From assembly GCA_019415645.1 (NCBI GenBank), contig DXYV01000008.1, forward strand, positions 40,030-91,113: a stretch of DNA of 51,084 nucleotides, given 5' to 3'. Positions 23,106 to 30,681 of this stretch are shown here, piece by piece. How positions within the stretch are numbered: position 1 is the first letter of the stretch; each line of letters opens with the position of its first letter. The position numbers and the translations under genes are program-made. The notes under the pieces are model-generated. The model made no database searches. It was given only the letters and a program-made list of their open reading frames with translations, and had not been told where the DNA came from. The DNA is from Clostridiales bacterium. GTDB lineage: Bacteria; Bacillota; Clostridia; Oscillospirales; Oscillospiraceae.

Positions 23106-23843
23106 ATGGCGAAAACTGCGCAAGAGCTCCAGCTGGGCTTCGACCGCATCGCGGCCGCCCAGGCCTGCCGCAATCTGATGGGCAAATACTCCTATTTTCA
23201 CACCGCCATGCGCAACAAGGAGTATGTCACCCTCTGGGCCGACCGGGACGACGACCTGCTGGTCATGCCCTGGGGCTACTACAAGGGCATTGAGGGCGTC
23301 CGCGCCTGCTATCTGCAGGACCACGGTGACCGCAACGACCCAGAGATCCAGGACTCCCCCATTTTGAAGGGCGGCATGATGATGCACTGCATGGACACTG
23401 AGGTGCTGGAGGTGGCCGGCGACGGCAAAACCGCCAAGGGCGTCTGGATGTCCCCCGGTCACGAGAGCTGTTTTATTCCGGATTTTGAGAAGATTCCAGG
23501 CTGGAAAAAGGGCGACCCCGTTCCCCCAAACGCGCCCATGGTGTCCTCCTGTGAGTGGGCCTGGAGCAAGTATCAGGTGGACTTCATCAAGGACGCGGAC
23601 GGCCAGTGGAAATTCTGGAAAATGCGTCTTTGGCCCATCTACAAAACCGACTTCTACGTGCCCTGGACCGAGCACCCCGACATGGACGAGGTGGACTTCC
23701 CCTTCCACAACCATACGGCGCTGCCCGAGCCCAACTGGGCCTGGGACCCCGACGTGTTCTACCCGGAGCATGAGCCCGAGCCGCCCAAGCCTTACGAGCA
23801 CTACGAGGACGTGGAGCCCGCACTCTGGGCCAAGTATGTGTAA
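23106..23843 (+). CDS. SnoaL-like (NTF2-fold) protein, paralogue 1
   Basis: This 245-residue protein is an NTF2/SnoaL-like alpha+beta barrel with a C-terminal extension. The shared core reads AAQACRNLMGKYSYFH, EYVTLWADRDDDLLVMPWG, ACYLQDHGDR, MHCMDTEVLEV and KYQVDFIKDADGQWKFWKMR. The tail has a WxxDxxYPEHEPxPPxPY pattern. The fold is used by ketosteroid isomerase-like enzymes, polyketide cyclases and the bile-acid 7-alpha-dehydratase BaiE. By eye, the His that acts in BaiE corresponds to Asp in the MHCMDTE segment, so the chemistry may differ. AAAAGGAG precedes the ATG. It contains an insert around residues 120-150 that paralogues 2 and 3 lack. Confidence 0.85.
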   Translation: MAKTAQELQLGFDRIAAAQACRNLMGKYSYFHTAMRNKEYVTLWADRDDDLLVMPWGYYKGIEGVRACYLQDHGDRNDPEIQDSPILKGGMMMHCMDTEVLEVAGDGKTAKGVWMSPGHESCFIPDFEKIPGWKKGDPVPPNAPMVSSCEWAWSKYQVDFIKDADGQWKFWKMRLWPIYKTDFYVPWTEHPDMDEVDFPFHNHTALPEPNWAWDPDVFYPEHEPEPPKPYEHYEDVEPALWAKYV

Positions 23844-23857
23844 AGGAGGAAAGCGAC

Positions 23858-24535
23858 ATGACTGAACCCGAACTGCTGGAAGAACTGACCCGAAAGCTGG
23901 AACGGCTGGAGGCCGCCCAGGCCTGCCGCAATCTGATGGGCCTGTATTCCTACTATCACTGCGCCTTCCGCAACCAGGAGTATGTGGAGCTCTGGGCCAA
24001 GCGGGACGACGACCTGCTGGTGATGCCCTGGGGCGAGTACAGGGGCTTTGAAGGAATCAAGGCCTGCTATCTGCAGGACCACGGCGACCGCAGCGACCCG
24101 GAGGTCTATGCCCGCCACAGGGGCTCCGTGATGATTCATGAGATGGACACCGAGGTGCTGGAGGTGGCCGCCGACGGCAGGACCGCCAAGGGCGCCTGGC
24201 TCACCCCGGGCTCCGAGACCTATGTGGACCGCGCGGGCGACGGCAAGGGCCACGCCGAGTGGTGCTGGGGCAAGTACGCCGTGGACTTCATCCAGGAGGA
24301 TGGCCAGTGGAAATTCTGGCATATGCGGCTGTATCCGCTGTTCCGGGCGGAGTACGGCAAGAGCTGGGTCGATACCAAACAGCCGGAAGATCCGGAAGAA
24401 TTCCGGGCCGGCAAGGCAGAGCCAGGTCCCAAGCCCTGGGTCTACGCCCCGGACAAGCTCTATCCCGCCAATGAGCCTCCCATCCCCCAGCCCTACGCCA
24501 CCTTTGACGACGTGGGAATCACCTTTGCGTATTGA
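23858..24535 (+). CDS. SnoaL-like (NTF2-fold) protein, paralogue 2
   Basis: This 225-residue protein shares the SnoaL-like core with its neighbours: RLEAAQACRNLMGLYSYYH, EYVELWAKRDDDLLVMPWG, ACYLQDHGDRSDPE, MIHEMDTEVLEVAADGRTAKG and KYAVDFIQEDGQWKFWHMRLYPLF, followed by the PDKLYPANEPPIPQPY tail. AAAGGAGG precedes the ATG, 14 nt after the first paralogue. The close spacing suggests a single mRNA and possibly a mixed oligomer. No catalytic assignment is justified. Confidence 0.85.
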   Translation: MTEPELLEELTRKLERLEAAQACRNLMGLYSYYHCAFRNQEYVELWAKRDDDLLVMPWGEYRGFEGIKACYLQDHGDRSDPEVYARHRGSVMIHEMDTEVLEVAADGRTAKGAWLTPGSETYVDRAGDGKGHAEWCWGKYAVDFIQEDGQWKFWHMRLYPLFRAEYGKSWVDTKQPEDPEEFRAGKAEPGPKPWVYAPDKLYPANEPPIPQPYATFDDVGITFAY

Positions 24536-24547
24536 GGAGGAGCGACC

Positions 24548-25198
24548 ATGAACGATACCTTGCAGGCATTGCTGCTCCAGGCTGAGCGGCTGGAGGCCGT
24601 ACAGGCCTGCCGCAACCTGATGGGCAAATATTCTTATCTGCACACCGCGTTCCGCAACAAAGAGTATGTAGAACTCTGGGCCAAGCGGGACGACAGCCGT
24701 CTGACCATGCCCTTCGGCGTGTTCGAGGGCTATGAGGCCATTTACCGCTGCTATATAGAGATTCACGGTGACCGCTCTATCCCCGCCGACGCAGAGGAGA
24801 TCAAGGGCCTGATGATGATTCACGAGATGAACACCGAGGTCCTCGAAGTGGCAGCCGACGGTAAGACCGCCAAGGGCATCTGGATCACCCCGGGCACAGA
24901 GACCGCGCCCTCTCCCGGAAAGGAGAAGGGCTCCTGGTGCTGGGGCAAGTACGAGGTGGATTTCATCCAGGAGGACGGCCAGTGGAAATTCTGGCATATG
25001 ACCCTCTATCCTCTGTTCCTCACCCCCTATAACCGGGCGTGGGGCGAACCCGCCGTGGAGATGGCGGGCGCCAAGGAGATGCCCGGCATCGACTTTGCCA
25101 AGCCCCTGCCCAAGCCCTTCTGGACCTACCACAAGGACGCGATCTATCCGGAGAATGAGCCGGCCATGCCCGAACCCTACGACACCTGGCACGCGTGA
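24548..25198 (+). CDS. SnoaL-like (NTF2-fold) protein, paralogue 3
   Basis: This 216-residue protein is the shortest of the three: RLEAVQACRNLMGKYSYLH, EYVELWAKRDDSRLTMPFG, CYIEIHGDRS, MIHEMNTEVLEVAADGKTAKG and KYEVDFIQEDGQWKFWHMTLYPLF, ending with KDAIYPENEPAMPEPY. Its DDSRLT and PFG replace the DDDLLV and PWG of the other two, and MNTE replaces MDTE, so it is the most diverged copy. GAGGAGG precedes the ATG, 12 nt after paralogue 2. An HxlR gene on the opposite strand ends 6 nt after it. Confidence 0.85.
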   Translation: MNDTLQALLLQAERLEAVQACRNLMGKYSYLHTAFRNKEYVELWAKRDDSRLTMPFGVFEGYEAIYRCYIEIHGDRSIPADAEEIKGLMMIHEMNTEVLEVAADGKTAKGIWITPGTETAPSPGKEKGSWCWGKYEVDFIQEDGQWKFWHMTLYPLFLTPYNRAWGEPAVEMAGAKEMPGIDFAKPLPKPFWTYHKDAIYPENEPAMPEPYDTWHA

Positions 25199-25204
25199 CC
25201 GGGC

Positions 25205-25564
25205 TCAGTCGGGGTGGGCCAGCCCCCAGTTGACCAGAGCCAGCAGGACGGAGGAGAGGGTGCGCCCCTTCTCCGTCAGGCTGTATTCCACATGGGGCGG
25301 GACCTCATTGAACTGGCGGCGCAGGATGATTCCATCCTTCTCCAGTTCCCGCAGGCAGTTGGAGAGCATGGTATTTGTAATGCCCTCCACGCCCCGGGCC
25401 AGCTCGCCGAATCGCAGCTGTTCCGCGCCAAACAGCTGAAGGACGATGAAAATTTTCCATTTCCCGCCCATGACATCAAGGGTGCGGCGAATGGGGCAGA
25501 CCGTCAGCTCCGGGTGGGCCTGCATATAGGCGGTGTAGTCCTGGACCGTCTTGATCTCTTCCAT
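25205..25564 (-). CDS. HxlR-family regulator beside the nitroreductase gene
   Basis: This 119-residue protein shows the HxlR pattern: ELTVCPIRRTLDVMGGKWKIFIVLQLF, with Cys22 of the CPI motif in the redox-sensing position of the family, then GELARGVEGITNTMLSNCLRELEKDGIILRR and EYSLTEKG. CCAGGAGG precedes the ATG at 25564. It is divergent from the nitroreductase gene; two facing copies of a GTATG...GTACTA site lie between them. It ends 6 nt from the third SnoaL-like gene with no clear terminator in between. Confidence 0.92.
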   Translation of the reverse strand: MEEIKTVQDYTAYMQAHPELTVCPIRRTLDVMGGKWKIFIVLQLFGAEQLRFGELARGVEGITNTMLSNCLRELEKDGIILRRQFNEVPPHVEYSLTEKGRTLSSVLLALVNWGLAHPD

Positions 25565-25578
25565 GGTTTTGCCTCCTG

Positions 25579-25667
25579 GTATGGTTTTTCGTACTATATC
25601 TGTTTTTTCTGCGTACTTGACGTTTTCCTTTTTTGTATTAAACTAAGAGTTAGTACAAAAAACATAC
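25579..25667. promoter_or_regulatory. Two facing operator copies between the HxlR and nitroreductase genes
   Basis: GTATGGTTTTTCGTACTA (25579-25596) and, on the opposite strand, GTATGTTTTTTGTACTA (25667-25651) are near-identical and flank the nitroreductase promoter. They are the best candidates for the binding site of the divergent HxlR protein. Confidence 0.65.
25617..25644 (+). promoter_or_regulatory. Promoter of the nitroreductase gene
   Basis: TTGACG (25617-25622), a 16-bp spacer and TAAACT (25639-25644). The downstream operator copy (25651-25667) covers the likely transcription start. Confidence 0.55.
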
Positions 25668-25705
25668 TGCTATTTCGCTGAAATGTCAAGAAAGGATGAT
25701 TTCTC

Positions 25706-26230
25706 ATGGAATTCACGAAGGTTCTCTCCCTGCGCCAGTCCAACCGCGCTTTTACCGACGAGCCCCTCACCGAGGCCCAGATCGACGCGCTGCTGGCCGC
25801 CGCCAACGCCGCCCCCACCTGCATGGGCCGCTTCGAACGCCTCCACCTGACGGTGGTGCAGGACAAGGCGGTGCTGGACGAGCTCAACGCCATGTTCCAG
25901 AAGACGGTGGGCGATCCTGCCGCCTGCCCCACCTACGGCGCGCCCGCGCTCATCTTCGTCTCCAACAGCCTGGAGGATGAGGAGATCATCTACGGCGCCA
26001 ACGCCAGCTGTGTGATGGAAAACATGCTGCTGGCCGCCGTGGACCAGGGCCTGGCCGGCGTCTATCTGTTCGGCGTCAGCCAGGCGCTCCAGGGACAAGA
26101 GCGGGTCGCCCAGCTGCTTCAGCTGCCCGAGGGCTTCCGCACCGTGTCCGCCATCGCCGTGGGACACCCCGCCCAGCCGCTGGAGCCCCGGCCTCTGACC
26201 CTGGACAAGATCGCCACCAACCGCGTTTGA
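25706..26230 (+). CDS. Nitroreductase-family flavoprotein
   Basis: This 174-residue protein has the nitroreductase pattern: LRQSNRAFTDEPLTEAQIDALLAAANAAPTCMGRFERLHLTVV at residues 9-51, with the Arg/Ser FMN-phosphate ligands, and ASCVMENMLLAAVDQGLAGVYLFG with the second FMN-binding region. It should bind FMN and use NAD(P)H to reduce quinones, nitro groups or enones; the natural substrate is unknown. AAAGGA precedes the ATG. It is divergent from an HxlR regulator and lies before the OYE-type enzyme. Confidence 0.92.
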   Translation: MEFTKVLSLRQSNRAFTDEPLTEAQIDALLAAANAAPTCMGRFERLHLTVVQDKAVLDELNAMFQKTVGDPAACPTYGAPALIFVSNSLEDEEIIYGANASCVMENMLLAAVDQGLAGVYLFGVSQALQGQERVAQLLQLPEGFRTVSAIAVGHPAQPLEPRPLTLDKIATNRV

Positions 26231-26238
26231 TTCTGCCT

Positions 26239-26263
26239 GCGGGGCGGCTCTCCGCCGCCCCGC
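26239..26263 (+). terminator. GC-rich hairpin after the nitroreductase gene
   Basis: Perfect 10-bp stem (26239-26248 with 26254-26263) with loop TCTCC, followed only by GTTTCC. A probable but weak terminator. Confidence 0.6.
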
Positions 26264-26306
26264 GTTTCCAAACCCGCAGTTAGTCCCTTGCGTGTTTGGA
26301 AACACG
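26264..26306. promoter_or_regulatory. Paired GTTTCCAAAC/GTTTGGAAAC sites before the OYE gene
   Basis: GTTTCCAAAC (26264-26273) and its complement GTTTGGAAAC (26294-26303) are 30 bp apart centre to centre, close to three helical turns. The second is the core of the perfect dyad CGTGTTT-GG-AAACACG (26291-26306). It looks like an operator of an unknown regulator. Confidence 0.5.
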
Positions 26307-26349
26307 ACCATCTGGAACATAGGAAAACAGGAAGTTGAGGTATGACACG

Positions 26350-28347
26350 ATGAATCCATACTATCCCCATCTGTTCGAACCCATCACCATCAAAAAGACC
26401 ACCTTCCGCAACCGGCTGTTTACCGCGCCTCATATGATGTCCCACATGGACTTCAATGGCCGGCCCGACGAGTCTATGATCGACTTCTACGCCGAGAAGG
26501 CCCGGGGCGGCTTCGCTGTGGTCACCCTGGGTGATACGCCGGTGGACCGGGAGCACGCCGCCACCAACCCCCGCTCCTTCGCCATCACTCCGGAAAACCA
26601 GCCCAAGCTGGCGGAGATCGCCCGGGCCATCCACGCCGGCGGGGCCCTGGCCTCTCAGGAGCTGAACCATGGCGGCATGGTGGCCTTCGCCGGGGCCAAT
26701 CGGGACGCGGACCCTGACGGCTGGGAAGCTTGGGGTCCTGTGGAGGTCCACAAGGTGGAGTCCGGCGTGCTCCACGGCGAGCCCTATGAGGAGCACATCG
26801 ACATCCACGGCATGACCGAGGAGGACATGAATGTGGTAGCCGACCGCTTCGCCGACTGCGCGGAAATTCTCAAATCCGCGGGTTACGACATGGTGCTGCT
26901 CCACGGCGGCCACGGCTGGCTGCTGGACCAGTTCCTCTCCCCGCTGTACAACACCCGGACCGACGAATACGGCGGCTCCCTCGAAAATCGGGCCAAATTC
27001 CCCCTCATGGTCATCGACCGGGTCCGCCAGCGCTGCGGCGACGACTTTCTCATTGAATACCGCATGAGCGGCTCTGAGGAGATCGAGGGCGGTCTGACCC
27101 AGGAGGAGGGCATCGCCTTCGCCAAGCTGCTGGACGGCAAGGTGGACCTGATTCACGTCTCCGCCGGGCTGGATACCGAGGAGGCCCAGGCGGTCCACAC
27201 CCATCCCACCATGTTCCTGCCCCACGGCGTCAATGTCCACTACGCCGCCGCCATCAAGGCCGCCGGCGTCAAGACCCCCGTGGTCACCATCGGCGGCATC
27301 ACCACTCCGGAGCTGGCCGAGCAAATCCTGGCCGAGGGCAAGGCGGACGTCATCGCTATGGCCCGGGCCTCCATCGCCGACCCCCATTTCCCGGAAAAGG
27401 CCCGCCATGGCCGCGCCGAGGACATCGTCCCCTGCCTGCGCTGCCTGGACTGCCTCACCGGCCTCCACGCCGGCAACCAGCTGACCTGCGCGGTGAACTG
27501 CCGCACCGCGCAGGAGGCCCGCTTTGATCGGATGTCCGCCCCCGCCAAGGCCAAGCGGAACGTGCTGGTCGTGGGCGGCGGCCCCGGCGGCATGAAGGCG
27601 GCGGTCACTGCCGCCCAGCGGGGCCACAACGTGACTTTGGCCGAGCAGACCGACAAATTGGGTGGTCTTTTGAAGTTCACCGACTACGATGACCTGAAGG
27701 TGGACTTGATGTGGCTGAAAAATTATCTGATCCGCCAAGTGGAAAAGCATAACGTCAACGTCCTGCTGAACACCACGGTCACCCCCGAATTTATCCGGGA
27801 CGGCGGCTATGACGCCGTCATTCTGGCGGTGGGCTCCTCCCCTGCCCGTCCGCCCATCCCCGGTTTGGACGACCCCGCCGTGGAGCACGCCACCACCGTC
27901 TACACCAAGCTGGAGAACGTGGGCAAGCGGGTGGCCGTTTTGGGCGGCGGCCTGGTGGGCTGCGAGACCGGTCTGTTCCTGGCCGAGCGCGGCCACGAGG
28001 TCACCATCATCGAAATGCAGCCGGAGATCGCCCCGGAGGCCAATTGGATGCACCGGGAGGGCATGATGCAGTCCTTCGCCAAAGCGCCCATCACCGCCCG
28101 CACCAGCCTGAAGGTGTCCCGGCTGGAGCCCGGAAAGGGTGTCTATGCCGTCAATGCCAAGGGGCAGGAGGAGTTCCTTCCCGCCGATACCATCGTCTAC
28201 GCCATGGGTATGCGGCCCAACAGCCAGACGGTGGCCGAACTGCGGGACGTGTGCCCGGACACCTTTGCCGTAGGTGACTGCGTCAAGGCCCGCAAGGCCC
28301 GTCAGGCTATGGAAGAGGGCTACTGGGCCGCTGTGAATCTGGCCTGA
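26350..28347 (+). CDS. OYE/2,4-dienoyl-CoA reductase-type NADH:flavin oxidoreductase
   Basis: This 665-residue enzyme has the FadH/BaiCD/2-enoate-reductase layout: an FMN-binding OYE barrel (1-345) with HGGHGWLLDQFLSPLYNTRTDEYGGSLENR at 185-214 (split here over the family's active-site and FMN motifs), a [4Fe-4S] cluster on Cys362/365/368/380, and an FAD/NADH module with GGGPGG at 409-414 and GGGLVG further on. Such enzymes reduce activated C=C bonds in dienoyl-CoAs, bile-acid and steroid enones, cinnamates or flavones. GAGGT precedes the ATG at 26350; a TTG at 26335 is less likely. The nearby SnoaL-like genes hint at a ring-containing substrate. Confidence 0.9.
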   Translation: MNPYYPHLFEPITIKKTTFRNRLFTAPHMMSHMDFNGRPDESMIDFYAEKARGGFAVVTLGDTPVDREHAATNPRSFAITPENQPKLAEIARAIHAGGALASQELNHGGMVAFAGANRDADPDGWEAWGPVEVHKVESGVLHGEPYEEHIDIHGMTEEDMNVVADRFADCAEILKSAGYDMVLLHGGHGWLLDQFLSPLYNTRTDEYGGSLENRAKFPLMVIDRVRQRCGDDFLIEYRMSGSEEIEGGLTQEEGIAFAKLLDGKVDLIHVSAGLDTEEAQAVHTHPTMFLPHGVNVHYAAAIKAAGVKTPVVTIGGITTPELAEQILAEGKADVIAMARASIADPHFPEKARHGRAEDIVPCLRCLDCLTGLHAGNQLTCAVNCRTAQEARFDRMSAPAKAKRNVLVVGGGPGGMKAAVTAAQRGHNVTLAEQTDKLGGLLKFTDYDDLKVDLMWLKNYLIRQVEKHNVNVLLNTTVTPEFIRDGGYDAVILAVGSSPARPPIPGLDDPAVEHATTVYTKLENVGKRVAVLGGGLVGCETGLFLAERGHEVTIIEMQPEIAPEANWMHREGMMQSFAKAPITARTSLKVSRLEPGKGVYAVNAKGQEEFLPADTIVYAMGMRPNSQTVAELRDVCPDTFAVGDCVKARKARQAMEEGYWAAVNLA

Positions 28348-28378
28348 TCGTCCAGATTCTTCTCCTTGCATAACATCC

Positions 28379-28413
28379 GCGCCCCTGCTCCTACCGGAAC
28401 AGGGGCGCTTTTT
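28379..28413 (+). terminator. Terminator after the OYE gene
   Basis: Perfect 9-bp stem (28379-28387 with 28400-28408) followed by TTTTT. Confidence 0.9.
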
Positions 28414-28444
28414 CCCTTTCTGCGGAAAAATCGTCGAAATGGAT

Positions 28445-28473
28445 TCGACGGCGGCCGTGTTTTATGCTACAAT
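28445..28473 (+). promoter_or_regulatory. Extended -10 promoter of the CLC gene
   Basis: TCGACG (28445-28450), a 17-bp spacer and TACAAT (28468-28473) preceded by TGC, an extended -10. The leader of about 100 nt to the CLC start holds no fluoride-riboswitch consensus that I can see. Confidence 0.55.
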
Positions 28474-28579
28474 AAGCAGCGTCGGCCGTACGCCGCTCCA
28501 TGGGGCGGCGTGTCAGCCCGAGAAGCAATTTTGCGGTCCGCGCATGGCGGGTCTCGGAAGATTGGGCAGGGATGCATGG

Positions 28580-29821
28580 ATGGATTGGAAGAAAATCTGG
28601 CACTACGGCACGGCATTTGGCCGCTGGGTGCTGTTTGCGATTTTGATTGGTTTTGTCGTGGGGCCGCTGGGCGTGGCCTTTGGGCTCTCCATTGACCGGG
28701 TCACCGCACTGCGCGGCGCACACCCCTGGATTCTCTTCTTGCTTCCCCTGGGCGGTCTGATCATTGTCTTTCTCTATCGCCGGGCCGGTATGCCGGAGGG
28801 CGGCTCCACCAACTCTGTCTTTATGGCAGTGCGGGAAAACCGCTCCATGCCCTTCCGTACCGCACCGCTGATTTTTCTCTCCACCGTGCTGACCCATCTG
28901 TTGGGCGGCTCCGCCGGCCGGGAGGGCGCAGCCCTCCAACTGGGCGGCTCGGTTTCCGGCAGCATCGGCCGGTGGCTGAAGCTGGACGAGAAGGACATCC
29001 GGGTGTTCACCATGTGCGGTATGTCTGCCGCCTTCGCCGCCATGTTCGGTACACCCCTGGCCGCAACGGTCTTTACCATGGAAGTCATCAGCGTGGGGGT
29101 CATGTACTATGTGGCTCTGGTGCCCTGCCTGATCGCCTCACTGGTGGGCGTTTGGGCCGCCGGAAAGCTGGGGTTGGCGCCCACCGCCTTTGCCTTGTCC
29201 GAGACGGTCTCCCTCTCCCCGCTGTCCATGCTCCAGGTCTGCGTGCTGGGCGCGCTGGTGGCGCTGCTGTCCATGGCCTTTTGCGCCCTGATGCACCATA
29301 CCCCCAAGCTGCTGGCCAAGCTGCTGCCCAACCCCTATCTGCGGATCGCGGCGGGCGGCGCGGCGCTGCTTCTTCTCACCTGGCTGTCCGGCACCACCGA
29401 CTACAACGGAGCGGGCGGTGCGGTCATTGCCCGCGCAGTGGCCGGCGAGGCGGTCCCCTGGGCCTTTCTGCTGAAAATACTCTTTACCGCCGTCACTCTG
29501 GGCTCCGGCTTCAAGGGCGGCGAGATCGTTCCCGTCTTTTTCACCGGTGCCACCTTCGGATGTGTCGTCGCGCCCCTGCTGGGGCTCCCCGCCTCCTTCG
29601 GCGCGGCGCTGGGGCTGGCCGCCCTGTTCTGCGGGGCGACCAACTGCCCCATCACCTCGATTCTTCTGGCGCTGGAGCTGTTCGGCGGCGAGGGCCTGCC
29701 GCTGTTCGCCCTGGCCTGCGCCGTGTCGTATATGCTCTCTGGTTATTTCGGCCTGTACAGTGAGCAAAAAATTCTGTATTCCAAGTTCCGGGCGGAATTC
29801 ATCGACCGGAAGGCGCATTGA
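28580..29821 (+). CDS. CLC-F-type fluoride/proton antiporter
   Basis: This 413-residue membrane protein belongs to the CLC family. GGSAGREGAALQLGG (109-123) replaces the usual GREGP, and GSGFKGGEIVPVFFTGATFG (308-327) replaces GGIFAP; both variants are typical of the CLC-F clade that exports fluoride. Glu115 is the gating glutamate, and MPEGG at 71-75 falls where this clade has Met in place of the central Ser. The start at 28580 follows GCAGGGA; the frame is open upstream but has no better start. The next gene (TIGR04076) starts 28 nt after its stop codon. Confidence 0.85.
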   Translation: MDWKKIWHYGTAFGRWVLFAILIGFVVGPLGVAFGLSIDRVTALRGAHPWILFLLPLGGLIIVFLYRRAGMPEGGSTNSVFMAVRENRSMPFRTAPLIFLSTVLTHLLGGSAGREGAALQLGGSVSGSIGRWLKLDEKDIRVFTMCGMSAAFAAMFGTPLAATVFTMEVISVGVMYYVALVPCLIASLVGVWAAGKLGLAPTAFALSETVSLSPLSMLQVCVLGALVALLSMAFCALMHHTPKLLAKLLPNPYLRIAAGGAALLLLTWLSGTTDYNGAGGAVIARAVAGEAVPWAFLLKILFTAVTLGSGFKGGEIVPVFFTGATFGCVVAPLLGLPASFGAALGLAALFCGATNCPITSILLALELFGGEGLPLFALACAVSYMLSGYFGLYSEQKILYSKFRAEFIDRKAH

Positions 29822-29849
29822 TCTCATTCCAACACAGGAGGTACGTATC

Positions 29850-30221
29850 ATGGGTAAAAACGGAAGCTTTTTGGGGCAAAAAACAAAGATCACCGTGGTC
29901 CGCAAGCTGAAGCTGGACGACGTGGCACGGGAGTACGGGCAGATTCGCCCCGGCACGGAGAGCGGCGACTTCATCCCTGACTGTCCGTTTTTCCAGGAGG
30001 GCCAGGAATTTGTCGTCACCACCGGCGGCGATTCGGACTGCAAGCCGGCAGGCTTCTGCGACTGGGCCTGGGCTGACATCTGGAAGGACATCCTGATGGT
30101 GGCCAACAAGGCCGGCGCGGTCCCTGACGGTGAAAAGGCGGACCTGGCCCCGCAGTTCACCTGCTGCACCGACGGGCTGCGGCCGGTGATCTTCAAGGTT
30201 GAGTCCATGGAGACGGAGTGA
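29850..30221 (+). CDS. TIGR04076-family protein
   Basis: This 123-residue protein resembles TIGR04076: an N-terminal KITVVRKLKLDDVAREYG, CPFFQEGQEFVV, CDWAWADIWKDILMVANKAG and a C-terminal TCCTDGLRPVIFKVE. The conserved Cys and Trp suggest a metal- or cofactor-binding role, but no activity is known. ACAGGAGG precedes the ATG. It probably shares a transcript with the CLC gene and is followed by a strong terminator. Confidence 0.85.
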   Translation: MGKNGSFLGQKTKITVVRKLKLDDVAREYGQIRPGTESGDFIPDCPFFQEGQEFVVTTGGDSDCKPAGFCDWAWADIWKDILMVANKAGAVPDGEKADLAPQFTCCTDGLRPVIFKVESMETE

Positions 30222-30240
30222 CTTGGTCTCTGCCCACGGA

Positions 30241-30280
30241 AACGAGGGGCGGCTGTGTTTACACAGCCGCCCCTCGTTTC
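30241..30280. terminator. Bidirectional terminator between TIGR04076 and DUF4180 genes
   Basis: Perfect 17-bp stem (30241-30257 with 30262-30278) with loop TTTA, followed by TTTC. The genes converge on it. Confidence 0.88.
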
Positions 30281-30315
30281 TGTTTTCCTGCCGTTTGATC
30301 CGGCGTCCGGAGGCC

Positions 30316-30678
30316 TTACCGCGTCAGCCGGTCAATGGCCTCCTCCTCAGTTGACACAAAGAATACGTCCTTTCCGTGGTTGCTCTCATAGAGGAAGTCC
30401 TTCAACGGCTTGCTGGTATAGTGGCTGTAATCGCCATAAATGGCGACGCGCCCACCGTAATTGACGTACTTCTGCAAGATCTCTCCGGCAAGCCCTGTGC
30501 TGAGGACAAAAAAATCCTCAACAATCAACCGTTTATCGATCACAAGATTGCTGGTGTCCGCTTCGTATTTCGCACGCATCAGCAGCTCCAGGGCGGACTG
30601 TGCGTCACGGATGACCAGCTCATCGCTTTCCACCACCGCGCACAGTTTCCCATTCCGCTTTACTTGATTCAGCTTCAT
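30316..30678 (-). CDS. DUF4180 protein
   Basis: This 120-residue protein matches DUF4180: NGKLCAVVESDELVIRDAQSALELLMRAKYE, LIVEDFFVLSTGLAGEILQKYVNYGGRVAIYGDYSHYTSKPLKDF (given here over the family core) and the C-terminal DVFFVSTEEEAIDRL. The alpha/beta pattern with a GD-Y/F motif is related to STAS-like folds; function is unknown. AAGGAG precedes the ATG. It starts 3 nt after the LysR gene on the same strand, so the two are coupled. Confidence 0.88.
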   Translation of the reverse strand: MKLNQVKRNGKLCAVVESDELVIRDAQSALELLMRAKYEADTSNLVIDKRLIVEDFFVLSTGLAGEILQKYVNYGGRVAIYGDYSHYTSKPLKDFLYESNHGKDVFFVSTEEEAIDRLTR

Positions 30679-30681
30679 GCT

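Noticed and set aside
23801..25192. 463-residue open frame on the minus strand across the SnoaL-like genes
   Set aside because: Antisense shadow: its repeated segments simply mirror the paralogous plus-strand genes.
26119..28371. 750-residue open frame on the minus strand across the OYE gene
   Set aside because: Antisense to a clear FMN-FeS-FAD enzyme with all motifs; the product is Gly/His/Gln-rich and has no ribosome site.
28474..28579. Fluoride riboswitch before the CLC gene
   Set aside because: The GATGG...CGCC and terminal GATGRC..CCT pieces of the crcB motif are not present.
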